Origin: Impatiens glandulifera
Taxonomy: Eukaryota > Streptophyta > Magnoliopsida > Ericales > Balsaminaceae
NCBI RefSeq assembly: GCF_907164915.1
Contig: NW_025919591.1
Span: 1 to 64,000, forward strand
DNA length: 64,000 bases
Reading direction: 5' to 3'
Shown piece by piece: positions 23,439-35,614 of this stretch. Every line of letters starts with the position of its first letter. Position 1 is the first letter of the stretch. Made by a program: the position numbers and the translations under genes. The notes below the pieces were generated by a model, which was not told where the DNA came from, made no database searches, and was given only the letters and a program-made list of their open reading frames with translations.

Positions 23439-24085
23439 TGTCAAAGCCCATTGGTATGGGGTGCACATGTCAAGCCCACAAGGTGCAGTTTCTAGAATAT
23501 TCCTGGTTTTCTTGGTCATTTCTAGAACTCTCTAGAATCCTCTAGGAGTTCTTGGATTTTAGTTGGTCATGGAACTCTCTAGATTTCTCTAGGAGTTCAC
23601 TTTTTATAAGTGAGGTCATGAAACTCTTTAGAATTCTCTAGGAGTTCCTCTTTTTGTAAGTAGGGTCATGAAACTTTTTAGAATTCTCTAGGAGTTCCTT
23701 TTTGTATGTAAAGTAGGAGAACTCTCTAGAATTCTCTAGGAGTTCTCAAGTATAGGTGTTAGTAGAATTTTCTAAAAGTCTCTAGGAATTCTTAGGTCTA
23801 GATTAGTAATAGAAGAGTCTAGAAATCTCTAGGATAAGGAAGATCTAGAATGTTCTTTCCACTTGTATATAAACAAGTCTTGGCCACAAACCAAGACACT
23901 CAACTCAACACTTGTAATACCTCACTCTTGTAAGTAATAAACAAGATATTCTCCAAGCTCTTTCTCTCTCAAGTATTCCATCTTCTTGAATCTTTTAGAA
24001 GGCTGACTAGCTAGGATTGTGGCAATCTAGCCTAGTGCCGCGCGGGACGAGAGAATATTCGGTGACCGAGTTTCTGCCCGTGACA
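23439..24085 (+). repeat. 5' LTR of the gypsy element
   Basis: 647 bp. It contains five to six diverged units built around CTCTAGAATTCTCTAGGAG, each an imperfect palindrome flanked by GGAACTC/GAGTTCC. A TATA box TATATAAA lies at 23866-23873 and the U5 end is CTGCCCGTGACA. The partner is 26373-27020. Confidence 0.93.
23490..23502 (+). promoter_or_regulatory. Heat-shock-element-like motif in the gypsy LTR
   Basis: TTCTAGAATATTC is an exact TTCnnGAAnnTTC triple-pentad match. The 3' LTR keeps it at 26424-26436. A two-unit GAATGTTC lies at 23848-23855, 10 bp before the TATA box, and again at 26782-26789. Heat-shock factor binding is inference. Confidence 0.5.
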
Positions 24086-24087
24086 AG

Positions 24088-24099
24088 TGGTATCAGAGC
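24088..24099 (+). other. Primer binding site of the gypsy element
   Basis: TGGTATCAGAGC, complementary to the initiator-methionine tRNA 3' end, lies two bases after the 5' LTR. Confidence 0.93.
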
Positions 24100-24161
24100 A
24101 AAAGTGATATCGCATCCACGTTTGTGCTTCCGCATTTGAAAGAAGATCGCATTAAGAAGAG

Positions 24162-26099
24162 ATGGATTCAAGTTCCAAAGTCATGAAGGTTTCGACCGGC
24201 GAACAGAAGGACAATAGGTCCAAGAGGGACAACTCCGTCGAGAGGAGTGTCGGCATGGAAGCGCGGGTGACCCAGCTTGAGGAAAGCATGTGCGAGCACC
24301 AAGAGGCTCTCGAAGTGTTTAGCGCGGTGGCCGAGAGGGTGACGGCGTTGGATGAGGCTGGTGAAAAGTTGGAGAACGAGGTGATGGGGATCATTAACAA
24401 TATGAACCGAAGCATTCGTGACAAAGTGTTTGGATCGGTTCGAGGGGAGGTTAATGATATCCGTCATGAAGTGCTAGAGACAATCCGGGGAGAAGTCCAT
24501 GCGATGGTCGAGACCCTCAGGAGGGAGATCTTGGGGAGGCTAAAATCGATGGAAAGGAGAATTGGGAGGAATGGAGGGGAACATAGAGGTGCGGCACCTC
24601 AACTGATGGATGTTCTTAAGCCAACTCCATTCAAAGGCTCGAGGAGTGCAAGGGAAGTGGAGGACTTCCTTTGGAACATGGAGAGATACTTTCGGGCATC
24701 AAACATACTAGATGATCGTGGCAAGTTGGAGACGACACCTTTCTTCCAGCAAGATATGGCACTACTGTGGTGGAGGAGGCGGGAAGTAGATATTGAACGA
24801 GGTACGTTGCGAATGGAGACGTGGGAGGACTTCAAGACCGAGTTCAAGTGCCAATTCTTCCTAGAGAACGTCAAGTTCGAGGCAAGGAAAAGGTTGAATC
24901 AACTTGTGCACAACAGGAGCATCAAGGAGTATGTGAAGGAGTTCCAGGAGTTGATGCTCGAGTTACCTAGTCTAACGGAACAGGAGGCCCTGTTCGCGTT
25001 TGTGAATGGCCTGAAGACTTGGGAGTAGTTGGAGCTGCAAAGGGCCAATGTGCGGGACGTCTCTGAGGCAATCGCGGTTGCAAAAAGACTGTTAGAGCTC
25101 AAAGTGTCCGTGGATAGGCCGAAGATCCTCAGGGACGAGGAGGAAAATCGTGGGGGAGATTGCCCACGTGACTAGGAGAAAGGTGGGGGAGACCGCCCAC
25201 CTAGGAATGGGCATGCACATAACAACTCTACGGGGAAAACCGACGACTCGAGAAAGCCAAGAGTGTGTCATATTTGTGGTACCCATAATCACATTAAGTT
25301 TATGTGCCCATTCAAGGGGGAAAAGATTGCAGTAGTGAAAGGACACGAATCTTCCGAGGAAGAGGAAGGGACTCGAGTAGGATCCTTAAGACTGCTCAAT
25401 GTTGTGAAGACTAGTGTTGCCAAGACAGTCAAGGGAACAAAGAGTGGCTCTTTGTTCATGGAAGCTTGGATCGGGGAAAGACGCATTAAGGCACTAGTGG
25501 ATACAGGGGCTACGCACAACTTCATGCGAGAAGGAGTAGCCAAGGCGTTGGGTCTGTGGATCAGCCCAATAAGAGGGACAATGAAGTCCTTCGTAGCCAA
25601 GTCGGTGGCCGGGGAGGCTAGGAAAGTGCACACCAGGATCGGAGATTGGTATGGGATAGTCTCGTTTACCTTGGTCCCAATGAAAGACTACGACGTAGTG
25701 TTGGGATTAATATGGTGCGATCAGGTACGCGCTTGCATAATGGCTTATTCCGATTCCTTAATCATTTTGGATCACAGGAAGTCTAGTGTGATTCCAACAA
25801 GGAGAGAATTAGAGGGAATATGCATGTTCTCGACAATGCGATTTAGCCGAGGTCGCAAATGTGGTAAAAGGTCTTTTACCACTTTTGCTAGGGTAGATGA
25901 TGGGGATGGTTCCAAGGGGAAAGGACAAGTACCCAAGGAAGTCCAAAGGAGGTGCAAGGTCTTCGAGTGGATCAAGGCTAAAGGCACGAAACCAAGGCTA
26001 AGGGTCTTCGAGTGGTTTGGCCACAGGCAACGTGGGCCAAAGTCAGTCCGCCTTCACTCGCGTCAAGTCCATGGAAAAGGAAGTAGGGCGTACGGTTAG
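24162..26099 (+). pseudogene. Ty3/gypsy gag-protease ORF with two nonsense codons
   Basis: One frame runs from ATG 24162 to TAG 26097-26099, broken by TAG 25026-25028 (where Gln is expected) and TAG near 25173. Order: a coiled-coil N-terminus; a retrotransposon gag domain (PTPFKGSRSAREVEDFLWNM, then WEDFKTEFKCQFF and YVKEFQELMLELPSL); zinc knuckle CHICGTHNHIKFMC (C-x2-C-x4-H-x4-C); and an aspartic protease with ALVDTGATHNFM and YDVVLGLIW. It would form the capsid and process the polyprotein. After the protease the frame ends where reverse transcriptase should begin, so the enzymes for transposition must come from elsewhere. Confidence 0.93.
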
Positions 26100-26106
26100 G
26101 AAAGGG

Positions 26107-26361
26107 GACGGTGGAAGGGGGAAGTTGCCCCCGCAACAGTTGAAGTCTCTACGGTATGTGCTCAAGGGGCTTGTACGCAGATTCGAGGGACCATTTTCAA
26201 TCGAGAGACGTGTGGGAAATGTCTCATATCGGTTGGAGTTGGTGGCCATAGGTGCACCTGATGCCGTGACGTGCAAGGGGGAGGAAGAGCACTTAGGGGA
26301 CGCCAGGAAGAAGATCACCATGCATCGTTCTAAGGTCGTGCCGAGGTCTGCCACGACTTAG
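26107..26361 (+). pseudogene. Integrase C-terminal tail left after pol deletion
   Basis: In another frame the text KGLVRRFEGPFSIERRVGN and VSYRLEL matches the last part of gypsy integrase (usually RYxGPFxIxxRVGxVAYRLxLP). It follows the protease region directly, so RT, RNase H and the integrase core were lost. It ends just before the polypurine tract. Confidence 0.85.
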
Positions 26362-26372
26362 GTGGGGGAGAA

Positions 26373-27020
26373 TGTCACGACCCATTGGTATGGGATGCAC
26401 ATGTCAAGCCCACAAGGTGCAGTTTCTAGAATATTCCGGGTTTTCTTGGTAATTTTTGGAACTCTCTAGAATCCTCTAGGAGTTCCTGGATTTTGGTTGG
26501 TCATGGAACTCTCTAGATTTCTCTAGGAGTTCCATTTTTGTAAGTGAGGTCACGGAACTCTCTAGAATTCTCTAGGAGTTCCTCTTTTCATAATTAGGGT
26601 CATGGAACTTTCTAGAATTCTCTAGGAGTTCCTTTTTGTATATAAAGTAGGAGAACTCTCTAGAATTCTCTAAGAGTTCTCAAGTATAGGTGTTAGTAGA
26701 ATTCTCTAGAAGTCTCTAGGAATTCTTAGGTCTAGATTAGTAATAGAAGAGTCTAGAAATCTCTAGGATAAGGAAGATCTAGAATGTTCTTCCCAGTTGT
26801 ATATAAACAAGTCTTGACCACAAACCAAGACACTCAACTCAATCCTTGTAATACCTCACTCTTTTAAGTAATAAACAAGATATTCTCCAAGCTCTTTCTC
26901 TCTCAAGTATTCCATTTTCTTGCATCTTTTAGAAGGCTGACTAGTTAGGATTGTAGCAATCTAGCCTAATGACGCGCGGGACGAGAGAATATTCGGGTGA
27001 CCGAGTTTCTGCCCGTGACA
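26373..27020 (+). repeat. 3' LTR of the gypsy element
   Basis: 648 bp, closely matching 23439-24085. It keeps the heat-shock-like motif, the palindromic units and the TATA box at 26800-26807. Confidence 0.93.
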
Positions 27021-27185
27021 TAATGCTCCAAATAGTCTCATTATTTCTCTTTAAAATCTAGTTTAAAATAACATAAATATTATACTAATATATAGTACAA
27101 CAAATTCTAATTTAATCTTAATTCCATCATCTATATATTTCATGTTATATTTTTAGTTCAATATCTCATCTCTCTACATTTAAAT

Positions 27186-28496
27186 ATGACAACCATCTCT
27201 TTATACCCATCAATAATTCTAGTCTTTTATTCCATGTTCCAGATATCTACTTCAAAACCAATAAGTTTTTCTGCATCTCATTCACCATGATTCATCAAAA
27301 GGATCAACCTCGTATATCCAACATGTCAACTGAACTGACATTATGGCAAGAACCATTATTCATTCCAGATCTCGCTTATCTTATTTGAAATCCATGCTAA
27401 AGGTCCCCAACAATCACGGGGTGGAAACTACAAACATTCAAACGACAATTATGGCCGGTGGTTTAATGTACCACATGGAGATTTACGTTGGCACACCGCC
27501 TGTCAAGCAAATTGTGGGCGTGGACACTGGCTCCGACATGATATGGATTCAGTGTCACCCATGTGAGCAATGTTTCCAACAAAATCAACCCATATTTAAT
27601 GCCACTAAGTCATCGTCTTATAAAGTATTAAGAAGTGGTTCGGATGATTGTAAGGAATTAGGAGATAAACGTATGGATCTTGAAGACCATAAAATATGTA
27701 AATATAGTATAATCTACGGTGACTGTACCTACATCTATGGGGATCTAGCCAAGGAAACTTAAAGAGTTGGCCGCACAAACATCCCAAACATTGTTCAGGG
27801 GTGCGGGAATTTGAATGTAGGAAATTTTGACGTGAAGAGCACCGGTATACTTGGGCTTGGACTTAATTCTCTATCATTCATTGGTCAGATTCAATTGGTG
27901 GAATGTTTTCATACTGCCTAGTATCTCGGTTCGGTTCAAACCCAAATGCAAGGAGTAGGATTAACTTTGGAAATATTATGCCATCCTTCAATTCGTATGA
28001 TGTGGTATCCACATCATTGCATATGGTGATAGGCAGCTCATTATATTTTCTCACATTGGAATCAATCAGCGTTGGATATATAACAATTCAAATGCCAAGA
28101 GAAATTGGTAACATCGCGATTGACAACGGAAGTACTTTAAACTATTTGCCCGCGCTGGTGTTAGCAAATATGAAGCATGCACTAAGACAACAGATTCATA
28201 AAACACCATCAAATATTCCTGGTCAACTTTGTTATGAAATGAACACCGATATTCCTACTATCACTTACAATTTTGCTAATGGCGCTAACTTAGCTTTGTC
28301 AAAGATGAACACATTTATTATATACGAGAACAATAAGTTGTGTCTGGCTGTGCTTGAAGATGAAGTAAATGAAGACAAAGAAAAAGATATATCTATATTT
28401 GGGATGCGGGCACAAATGGACTTCTTGATTGGATATAATATTCCCGATGCTACGATCTATTTTAAACCAACTGATTGTTCAAGGCAAGGCATATAA
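27186..28496 (+). pseudogene. CDR1-like aspartic protease (A1 family), copy B
   Basis: An intronless A1-type protease starts at ATG 27186 with a hydrophobic leader. The first catalytic motif is intact as VDTGSDMIWIQC (DTGS at 27523-27534), followed by CHPCEQCFQQNQPIF. The second motif reads AIDNGSTLNYLP (28122-28130), DNG instead of D-S/T-G. The C-terminus is NIPDATIYFKPTDC. A frameshift near 27270, stops near 27333 and at 27760, and a frameshift near 27905 (before FSYCLVS) disrupt it. Plant CDR1-type enzymes are secreted and act in defence and peptide signalling. Here the frame damage and the altered second motif point to loss. Copies A and C flank it. Confidence 0.92.
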
Positions 28497-28900
28497 TATG
28501 AAGATATAGTTCACATGACATCCAATAAGATTAATTTTATTTCATTTTATTTATTTCGAACTCTTATTACATAATAAAGTCAAGTCATAAAGTTGGTTAA
28601 TGTACCAAATAATATATTAAATAAAAGTTTTTTGTTTTCCTTTAATTTAGATGGTTATAATGACAATTATCGTCCACACTTATTTTAATTTAAACATGAT
28701 TTTAATGAGAATGAAGTTGTGTTTTTTAATTGATTAGGTAAGTGGAATTTGTGATTAGACTTTATATAAAATAAGAGTTATCATATTTGATTTGTGATGG
28801 ACAACTATTTGTTGTGTGTTGTTTATAAACAAAAAAATCCAAATTAATATGACTAAAAGAAGGGGACGAATGTAAATGGTATGAATTGAACTTAAAATTT
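28497..28900. other. Gap between the protease pseudogene and the copia remnant
   Basis: AT-rich 3' flank. No gene or repeat was recognised, and no LTR partner for the minus-strand copia element is seen here. Confidence 0.5.
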
Positions 28901-31900
28901 ATAAAGCAAAACTTAGTGGCTTGATGAATACGTGAGTGGCTTGAGCTCGACTTTCAATATACTCCAGCTCAACATTTCTTTATCTGATTTGTTCTCGGAT
29001 AAAATGAAATCGGACGCTGATGTGCTTGCTCCTTCCGTGATTAACCAGGTTGTTATCAACTCGAATCACAATTCCTTCATCTCGGATCACTCCCAAATGC
29101 CTTAGTAAATTTGAAAGTCAAACTGCATGACATACGCTCTAAGAGGTCGTCACATACTCTGCCTCGCAGGTCAACATAGTTACAATAGGTTGCTTCTTTG
29201 ACAGCCAAGTAAAAGTCGTATTCCCAAGTAAAAATACATAGCCCAAAGTACTTTTCCGGTCATCAACATCACCACACCAATAATTATCTGAGTAACCCAC
29301 TAATCGGTAGTCATCTGATTTTGAATAAAAAAGACCAAATGATAGGGTTTCTCGAACATATATCAGAATTCTCTTCAATGCCTTCCAATGTGTATAGCTT
29401 GGATCCTCCATGTATCTGCTTGATATCCCAACACTCAACATTAGGTCGGGTCTCGTGCTTGTAAGATATCTTAGACTTCCGATTAAGCTTTGATATCTCC
29501 CAGCATCAACTCGTTCTCCTCCATCAAATTTTGAGAGTTGAGTGCCTGGTTTCATTGGAGTGGAAATTGGACTACAGTCTTCCATTTTAAACTTCTTTAA
29601 AATTTCAAGCGTGTACCTCTCTTGGGATATAAAAATCCCTTCCTCTGACTGCTTCAATTCTAGGCCAAGAAAATATTTCATCAGACCTATGTATGTTTAT
29701 CTCAAACTCCTTCTTCATTACCTCCTTGAACTCCTTAATCAATTATGTGTTGCTTCCGGTGAATATGAGGTCGTCGACATAAAGAGCGACTACCATCCTT
29801 CTGATTTTTTTGTGTACAAGACATGCCCGTACGAACATTGCTCGTACCCGTTTTTCTTGAAATATTCGTCAATTCTCTCATTCCAATCTCGAGGAGCCTA
29901 CTTCAGCCCGTATAGGGCTTTTCTCAATCTTAGCACTTTCTTCTCATCACCTCTCTTCATATATCCGAGTGGTTGCTCGATGTACACCTCCTCCTTTAAC
30001 GCTCCATTTAGAAAGGCTGACTCCACATCCATATGTAGAATCAACCATTTGTTCTGAGCAGCTAACGAGATTAGAAGTCGGATTGACTCCATTCTCGTGA
30101 CAGTATTAAAGACTTCATCATAATCAATTCCCTCATTTTGTCTGTAACCCTTCACTATAAGTCGATCCTTATAACGCTCAACCTCTCCCTCAACATTCAT
30201 CTTTTTTGTATACTCATTTTACTCCAATTGGTCGAGCTCCTTCAGGAAGGTCGGTCAGCTCCTAGGTTTTGTTGCGTTCAATTACCCCAATTTCTTCATC
30301 CATAGCTGATTTCTATTTCTCATATTATACATCTTTCTCAAAATTCAAATCTTTTGAGTCGGCCATGAGACATACAACATGGACTTCATTTGAAGTATCA
30401 TATATCTCCCGCAGACTTCTCATTTTGGGTTGTAGAGGCTCAAATTCATCTTCTGAAAGCTCGATGGTTGTTGATATTAGAGACATAACAACCTCTAAAC
30501 TTGTTTCTTCCTCAATCGGGTTACTCCAGTTCCGTGCCATTGATTTCTCCACGTGAACATCTCGACTCACCACCAATTTCTTGTTAACAAGATCAAACAA
30601 TTTATATGGCTTAGATTTTTCATCATACCCAATAAATATGTACTTCTTACTCCGATCTTCTAATTTTATCACGTGCTGACTTGGTACTTGCCCATAAGCC
30701 ACACTACCGAACAACTTGAGATGAAAGACACTCGACTTCATACCACTCCAAATCTCATGAGGCGTCTTCTCTCCTAGATTTGCATGTGAACATCTATTTT
30801 TCACATAGACTGCGCATTGTACTGCCTCTATCCAAAACTTTTTCGGCATATTCTTTCCTTTCAACATAGATTGAACCATATCGAGAGTAGTTTGGTTCTT
30901 TCGTTCCAAACACTGTTTTGCTGCAGAGAATATGGAGCAATCAAGAATTGTTTGATTCCATGTTCCTCGCAGTATTTATTGAACTCGATAGAAGTGAACT
31001 CACCTCCTCTGTCAGATCGGACTGCTTTGATAACTTTGTTTCTTTCTTTCTCCACCATCACTTTTAAAATTTTGAAGGTTTCAAACACTTTTGACTTCTC
31101 CTTCAGAAAATAAACTCATGTCTTCCTCGATAAATCATCAATTAAAGAGAGGAGGTAACTCTTAGCACTAAATGATTTTGGAGTTATCGGCCCACATAAA
31201 TAAGTATGGATCAGTCTGAGTTGCTCATTTGCTCTGTATTCAAAACTACTTGGTAAATAAGTCCTCGATTGCTTCTCGATTACACATTCTTTACATAACC
31301 TCTTTTCAAATATAATGTTAGGCAATCCAAGCACAATCTCCTTTTTCACCAGCTCGTTCAACCCCCTGAAGTGAAGATGACCGAACCAATAATGTCACTT
31401 CATGGCCTCATCCTCCAGATCAAGTTGCATATGTTTATCTTGAACTATTTTAAGCTCAAGTTTGTACATATAATTTTTCTTCATTTTTACCTGGGAAATG
31501 AGCCTCCCGAGTTTATCCTTCAATTGTAGTTCTCGGTCCTTCATTAAAGTCAAGTATCCTTTCTTTGTCAACTATCCCATGCTCAATATATTGCTTTTGA
31601 GATCAGTTACGTACTAAACATCTATAATCCCCGTTTCTATATTGATATTTGATCGTTCCTCGACCTCTAACGATTACTTTTGAAGCATTGTCGAAAGAAA
31701 TGAATCTGTTCTCCACATTTGAGAGTATTTTGAATAAACTCTTGTCACCACACATGTGATTACTTGCATCAGTGTCCAAGTACCAAAATGAGTTATCAGT
31801 ACAACTCGATTTAATCTCGGTTTCTGAAATTTTTGTAACCATCAACAATCCTTCATCTTCTTTCTCAACAAAGAAGTTTGTTGGTTCCTCATTTTTCTTC

Positions 31901-32809
31901 TCGAATCTAAAATCTTTAAAAATATTGCCCAACTTTCCGTAGTTGTAACATTTTATTGAGTAACAATTATTGGCAACATGCCCATAATTTCCACTATTAT
32001 AACACTTAATAGTGTTGTTTGTATTTTATACGGTCACCCCGAGCTTGACCTCGGCCATGCCAGTTCTGTTGGCCGACTTGCTCACTTTCTCGTCTTCCTC
32101 TACCACTTAGGCTTATGCATCTTCCTCTACCTCTGGTACTCTAAGCATAAAGCACATTCTCCTCTTTTATTGTCTCCTTCACCTAGAGAGCATGTTCAAG
32201 GGACTCCCTCTTCTTATATTTTCTTCTTTGATCACGTGTTTCTAAGGACCCAATAAGCTCTTCAATGGTGAGCGTTGATAGATCATTGGATTCCTCTATT
32301 GCGCACATGATATTTTTGAAACTATCTATCAATTACTCAGAATCTTTTCAAAAACTCAATTTAATGAAAGACTCTCACTATTCTGATTCAGCTTGTTCAC
32401 CACGGTCTCCACCCAAGTAATGAACTTAGATACGTTTTTAGACTCTTTCATCCTCATGTTTTTTCAGATCACCCCTTAGGGTTTGAAGCCAGACTTACTT
32501 CACTCGTTCTTCTTCTTTGCTTGCTATTTCGAGTGTATTACATGCTACTTTGGAAGATTTTGTGTCAGCTATCTTCTCAAAGCCAGATTCGTCGACAGAT
32601 CGGTATAGTAGGTACAGAGCTGCCTAGTCTTTAGCTCGAATGACCTTCAACGCGTTCAGTTGGACATTTTAATACCCATATGTGTTTCCTGGTTCCTCAT
32701 ACCTAGTCTCGACCACATCACAGTTGTCTTTGGAGCCAAAAAGGGCCTTCATTTGCACCGTCCAGTTGTCGTAGTTGACGCCTTTTGTCAACTTGAGTAG
32801 GAATGACAT
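28900..32809 (-). pseudogene. Ty1/copia gag-pol, broken minus-strand copy
   Basis: Reading the minus strand from ATG 32809, order and motifs fit copia. Gag has NYDNWTVQMKALFGS. A degenerate knuckle follows near 31950, then protease-type WYLDTDASNHMCG (normally DTGAS, here DTDAS). Integrase pieces are ELVKKEIVLGLPN and AVRSDRGGEFTS. RT starts YDEVFNTVTRMESIRLL and continues KYFLGLELKQSEEGIF. RNase H has SLRYLTSTRPDLM and LVGYSDNYWCGD. Numerous stops and frameshifts separate these pieces. A PBS-like AATTGGTATTAGAGTC lies near 32960, but no LTR pair is recognisable, so the termini are eroded. Confidence 0.9.
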
Positions 32810-32949
32810 TGGTTAGACTTGTCATTTCTCTTAAGTGTTTACACTAAACACATAAAGCTCTCGATCGCTCTTTTTTCTCTCTTAGTCAACGCATACCACT
32901 GCGTTCTCTTTTGAGACTGGCATGTTCTCTCACGCTCACCTCACACGCA

Positions 32950-34518
32950 ATGACTCTAATACCAATTTATTGGTAACAAGAGGGCAAAATATATTTCTTC
33001 TTATTCATCTCAAATAAATTCTTACAAGTCTTTATAAGAAAGCATAGACTTTTCATATGGTTGACTTTTCAAATGACAAAATAAATTATTGTGCATATTG
33101 AATAGGTCACCCAAATCTCTTAGTTATCTCACTCACTGCTAAATCATTATTATTACTCTAGGAATATTAAATATCAAAAACCAAAAAAATTATTAATTTA
33201 AGTTTATTCAACCGATCTTAGATATCCATTCTTGAAATTTTTAAGCTGTATAGATATCTCGTCGGAAAAATCAAAGGTTTAACTTGAAAAATGCATATAG
33301 CGTGAATGAGGTCGAAGCTCACATACCTTCATCCAAAATCTTCCCTAGACTCCCATGATATGACTACCAATTATAACATACATAACACAACAAAATTCAA
33401 AAAATCCGAGCGGAATTTAAAAAATAAAATTGGGATTTGCCTAGAACTAAGGGAAATTGTCTCGATTTTATCTTAAATCATTCCATAACATGTTGGGGTA
33501 CTTTTGAGTTTTCCATCCTTGAAAAAAAGCTCAAGAACAACAAATCCATTATTTTTTTTATTTAAGATTAAATTTGGGTGTTTTCAATGCATAGTGAATT
33601 GAAAATATTCATTTTAGGCAAAAGCTTCTGAATCATAGGATTGAATCATAGGATGACTGAAATTCAATCAACAATTAAAGAAAGGAACCGTAACTAAACA
33701 AACATAAACTTAAGTCTGTAAAATGAAGACTTACAATGCGCTCCAAATGTTTCCTAGAAGTTGTGAGAAGCCTTCTAGATGTTTAGCTAACACACAATAA
33801 ATAACACATAAAAATGATTTTTTTTGAAAAAAACTTGTAAATTCAAGAATGACAGATTTCTCTCGAAGTGATTTTAGATTTTGTTGCTTTCTCTGTCCTT
33901 CCTACAAGGTGTAAATGCTATTTATAATGGTCAAGAGGTGTATTGCATTAATCTCGTCAAGATTAGAATTCGTCTTCACAAACATCAAATTTCAGGGATG
34001 AAATTGAATTCATGTGGCTATCCTTTGAGCAATTGACTAAGACTATTAGTTTCCTTGTTCAATCCCGGTAATCTAGGGCATTTTGTGGTCGAAATTGATC
34101 CTTCAATAAAAATTTAGGATTTATGATTTCTGGATATATTGGGTGTCAATTCTCTTGGGTAGAAATTGTCCGTTTGTGGTCGATAATTAAACACCTAATT
34201 GGCACAAATGAGATCTTTGCATCAAGTTATGGTCATTTGGCTTTTTACTATTTGCATAATTTCGAATCAAAAGATAGGTTTTTTAAAATAAACAACCCTT
34301 AGTCTATCATGTTGTCCATTTTATTTTATGGATTTTAAAATATAATTCAAAATTTAATTATTTAAAAATTCAAAATAATTATTTATTTTAATCATTTACT
34401 ATGAATCCGAATAAGATTTTTTATAAAATAAATTATATTGACTCTTCTTTTAATCTCCCTCTCCTGTTTCTTAAATAATATGTCTCAGGAACCTAACCCT
34501 AATTAAAGCCCATATATT
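32950..34518. other. Degenerate PBS and unassigned interval
   Basis: A decayed PBS (minus strand) near 32950-32966 is followed by what should be 5' LTR DNA, with no partner visible. The rest, to the CACTA terminus at 34519, is AT-rich and may hold old LTR sequence. I can support no gene in it. Confidence 0.45.
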
Positions 34519-34539
34519 CACTAGTAAAAAAAGAGTATA

Positions 34540-34830
34540 GCGATTGGTCTCTCAATCGCGCTGGAGACATAAGGCGATTGGTTATAACACAATCGTCATC
34601 AATCGGTAGAGGTTTCCTCATCGTTGTCTTAACTGAAAGCGGCGATTGGTATAATACCAATCGCTGTAATCTTTTGGCGATTGGATTAAAACCAGTCGCA
34701 ATTTACCTATACTCAATGGCGATTGGTTGAACACCAATCGCAACTTCATACAGTCTCTAGCGATTGACAGAAGACCAATTGCAACTTCCATACAGTCTCT
34801 GGCGATTGGTAATGCAACCAATCACTACAG
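34540..34830. repeat. CACTA subterminal repeat array
   Basis: About twelve GCGATTGG or CCAATCGC motifs in both orientations, spaced 20-40 bp. Pairs of opposite motifs can fold into short hairpins. Confidence 0.85.
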
Positions 34831-35115
34831 ACTTTTATAAAAAAAAAAATCTTCATTCATCAAAGGCTTAACACAATCTTTATAAAGTATTTGCATTCAA
34901 TATAGAAGATTGCTGTGAAAAGAACAGCCAACAAAATCTAACCAAATTCTACAAAAGAAAAAAAAACTTGACCATATAGATGTAATAACTCACCATAGAA
35001 ACAAAAGAAGGGTGGTCAGAAGCAATTAGAGGATGTAATAACTTGACCATTTCCCAGATTTATTAATCTTGACCATCATCATTGCATTGCAACCTTCCCT
35101 TGTGCTTTTCCTCAG

Positions 35116-35321
35116 TTTCCTGGATTGCATGAAAGCCTTTTTGAAATTACTCTTTTGTCAACCTCAGAACGACGACATTGGACATTGGTCCATACGCACT
35201 ACAAACCCTATGTGTCAAATTCCATACCTACATATGGTTCTTCAACTGGATTGCTTTCTTCTGCAACGGATTCCCTTTCTATTAAATTTGCTTCTACAAC
35301 ATCTGTATGCTATCATGGATT
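35116..35321 (+). other. Unassigned exon-like segment inside the CACTA element
   Basis: A 206-bp stretch follows TTTTCCTCAG and ends at GTAAGC, so both splice borders look right. The frame starting FPGLHESLFEITLLSTSE is open throughout. I do not recognise the protein. It could be a captured exon or a chance pattern. Confidence 0.3.
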
Positions 35322-35614
35322 GTAAGCTTATGAGTAAGGAGCTGAATCTTTGAACAATTTGGATAAGCAAATTACAGTTGAAACAAAAGAATTCTATATA
35401 TTATATTCTAATTGTGATCTCTATCTATCTAGCTTAAAGTCCTTACAAATTTCATAAACCATAAATCAAAATCTTTTGATACCTCAGGACAATGTTGAAC
35501 AGGAATTAACGGAGTGACTGATTCCACGAGACAATTTAAATTAGTCACAATAATCGCAGGTACTGGAGGAGAAGTCGAGTGAAAAGCTAATAGGGAGATT
35601 AAAGAAATTCTTAC

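Larger units (their letters stand above)
23439..27020 (+). mobile_element. Complete non-autonomous Ty3/gypsy element
   Basis: LTRs at 23439-24085 and 26373-27020 (TGTCA...TGACA) enclose a PBS, gag-protease, a short integrase tail and the polypurine tract GGTGGGGGAGA. TAAT occurs on both outer sides (23435-23438, 27021-27024), as a target duplication. The flanks join into sequence matching the paralogous upstream DNA at about 23070. RT, RNase H and the integrase core are deleted. Confidence 0.92.

Noticed and set aside
23520..23840. CRISPR-like array
   Set aside because: Units are palindromic and diverged, lie within a plant LTR, and have no unique spacers of constant length.
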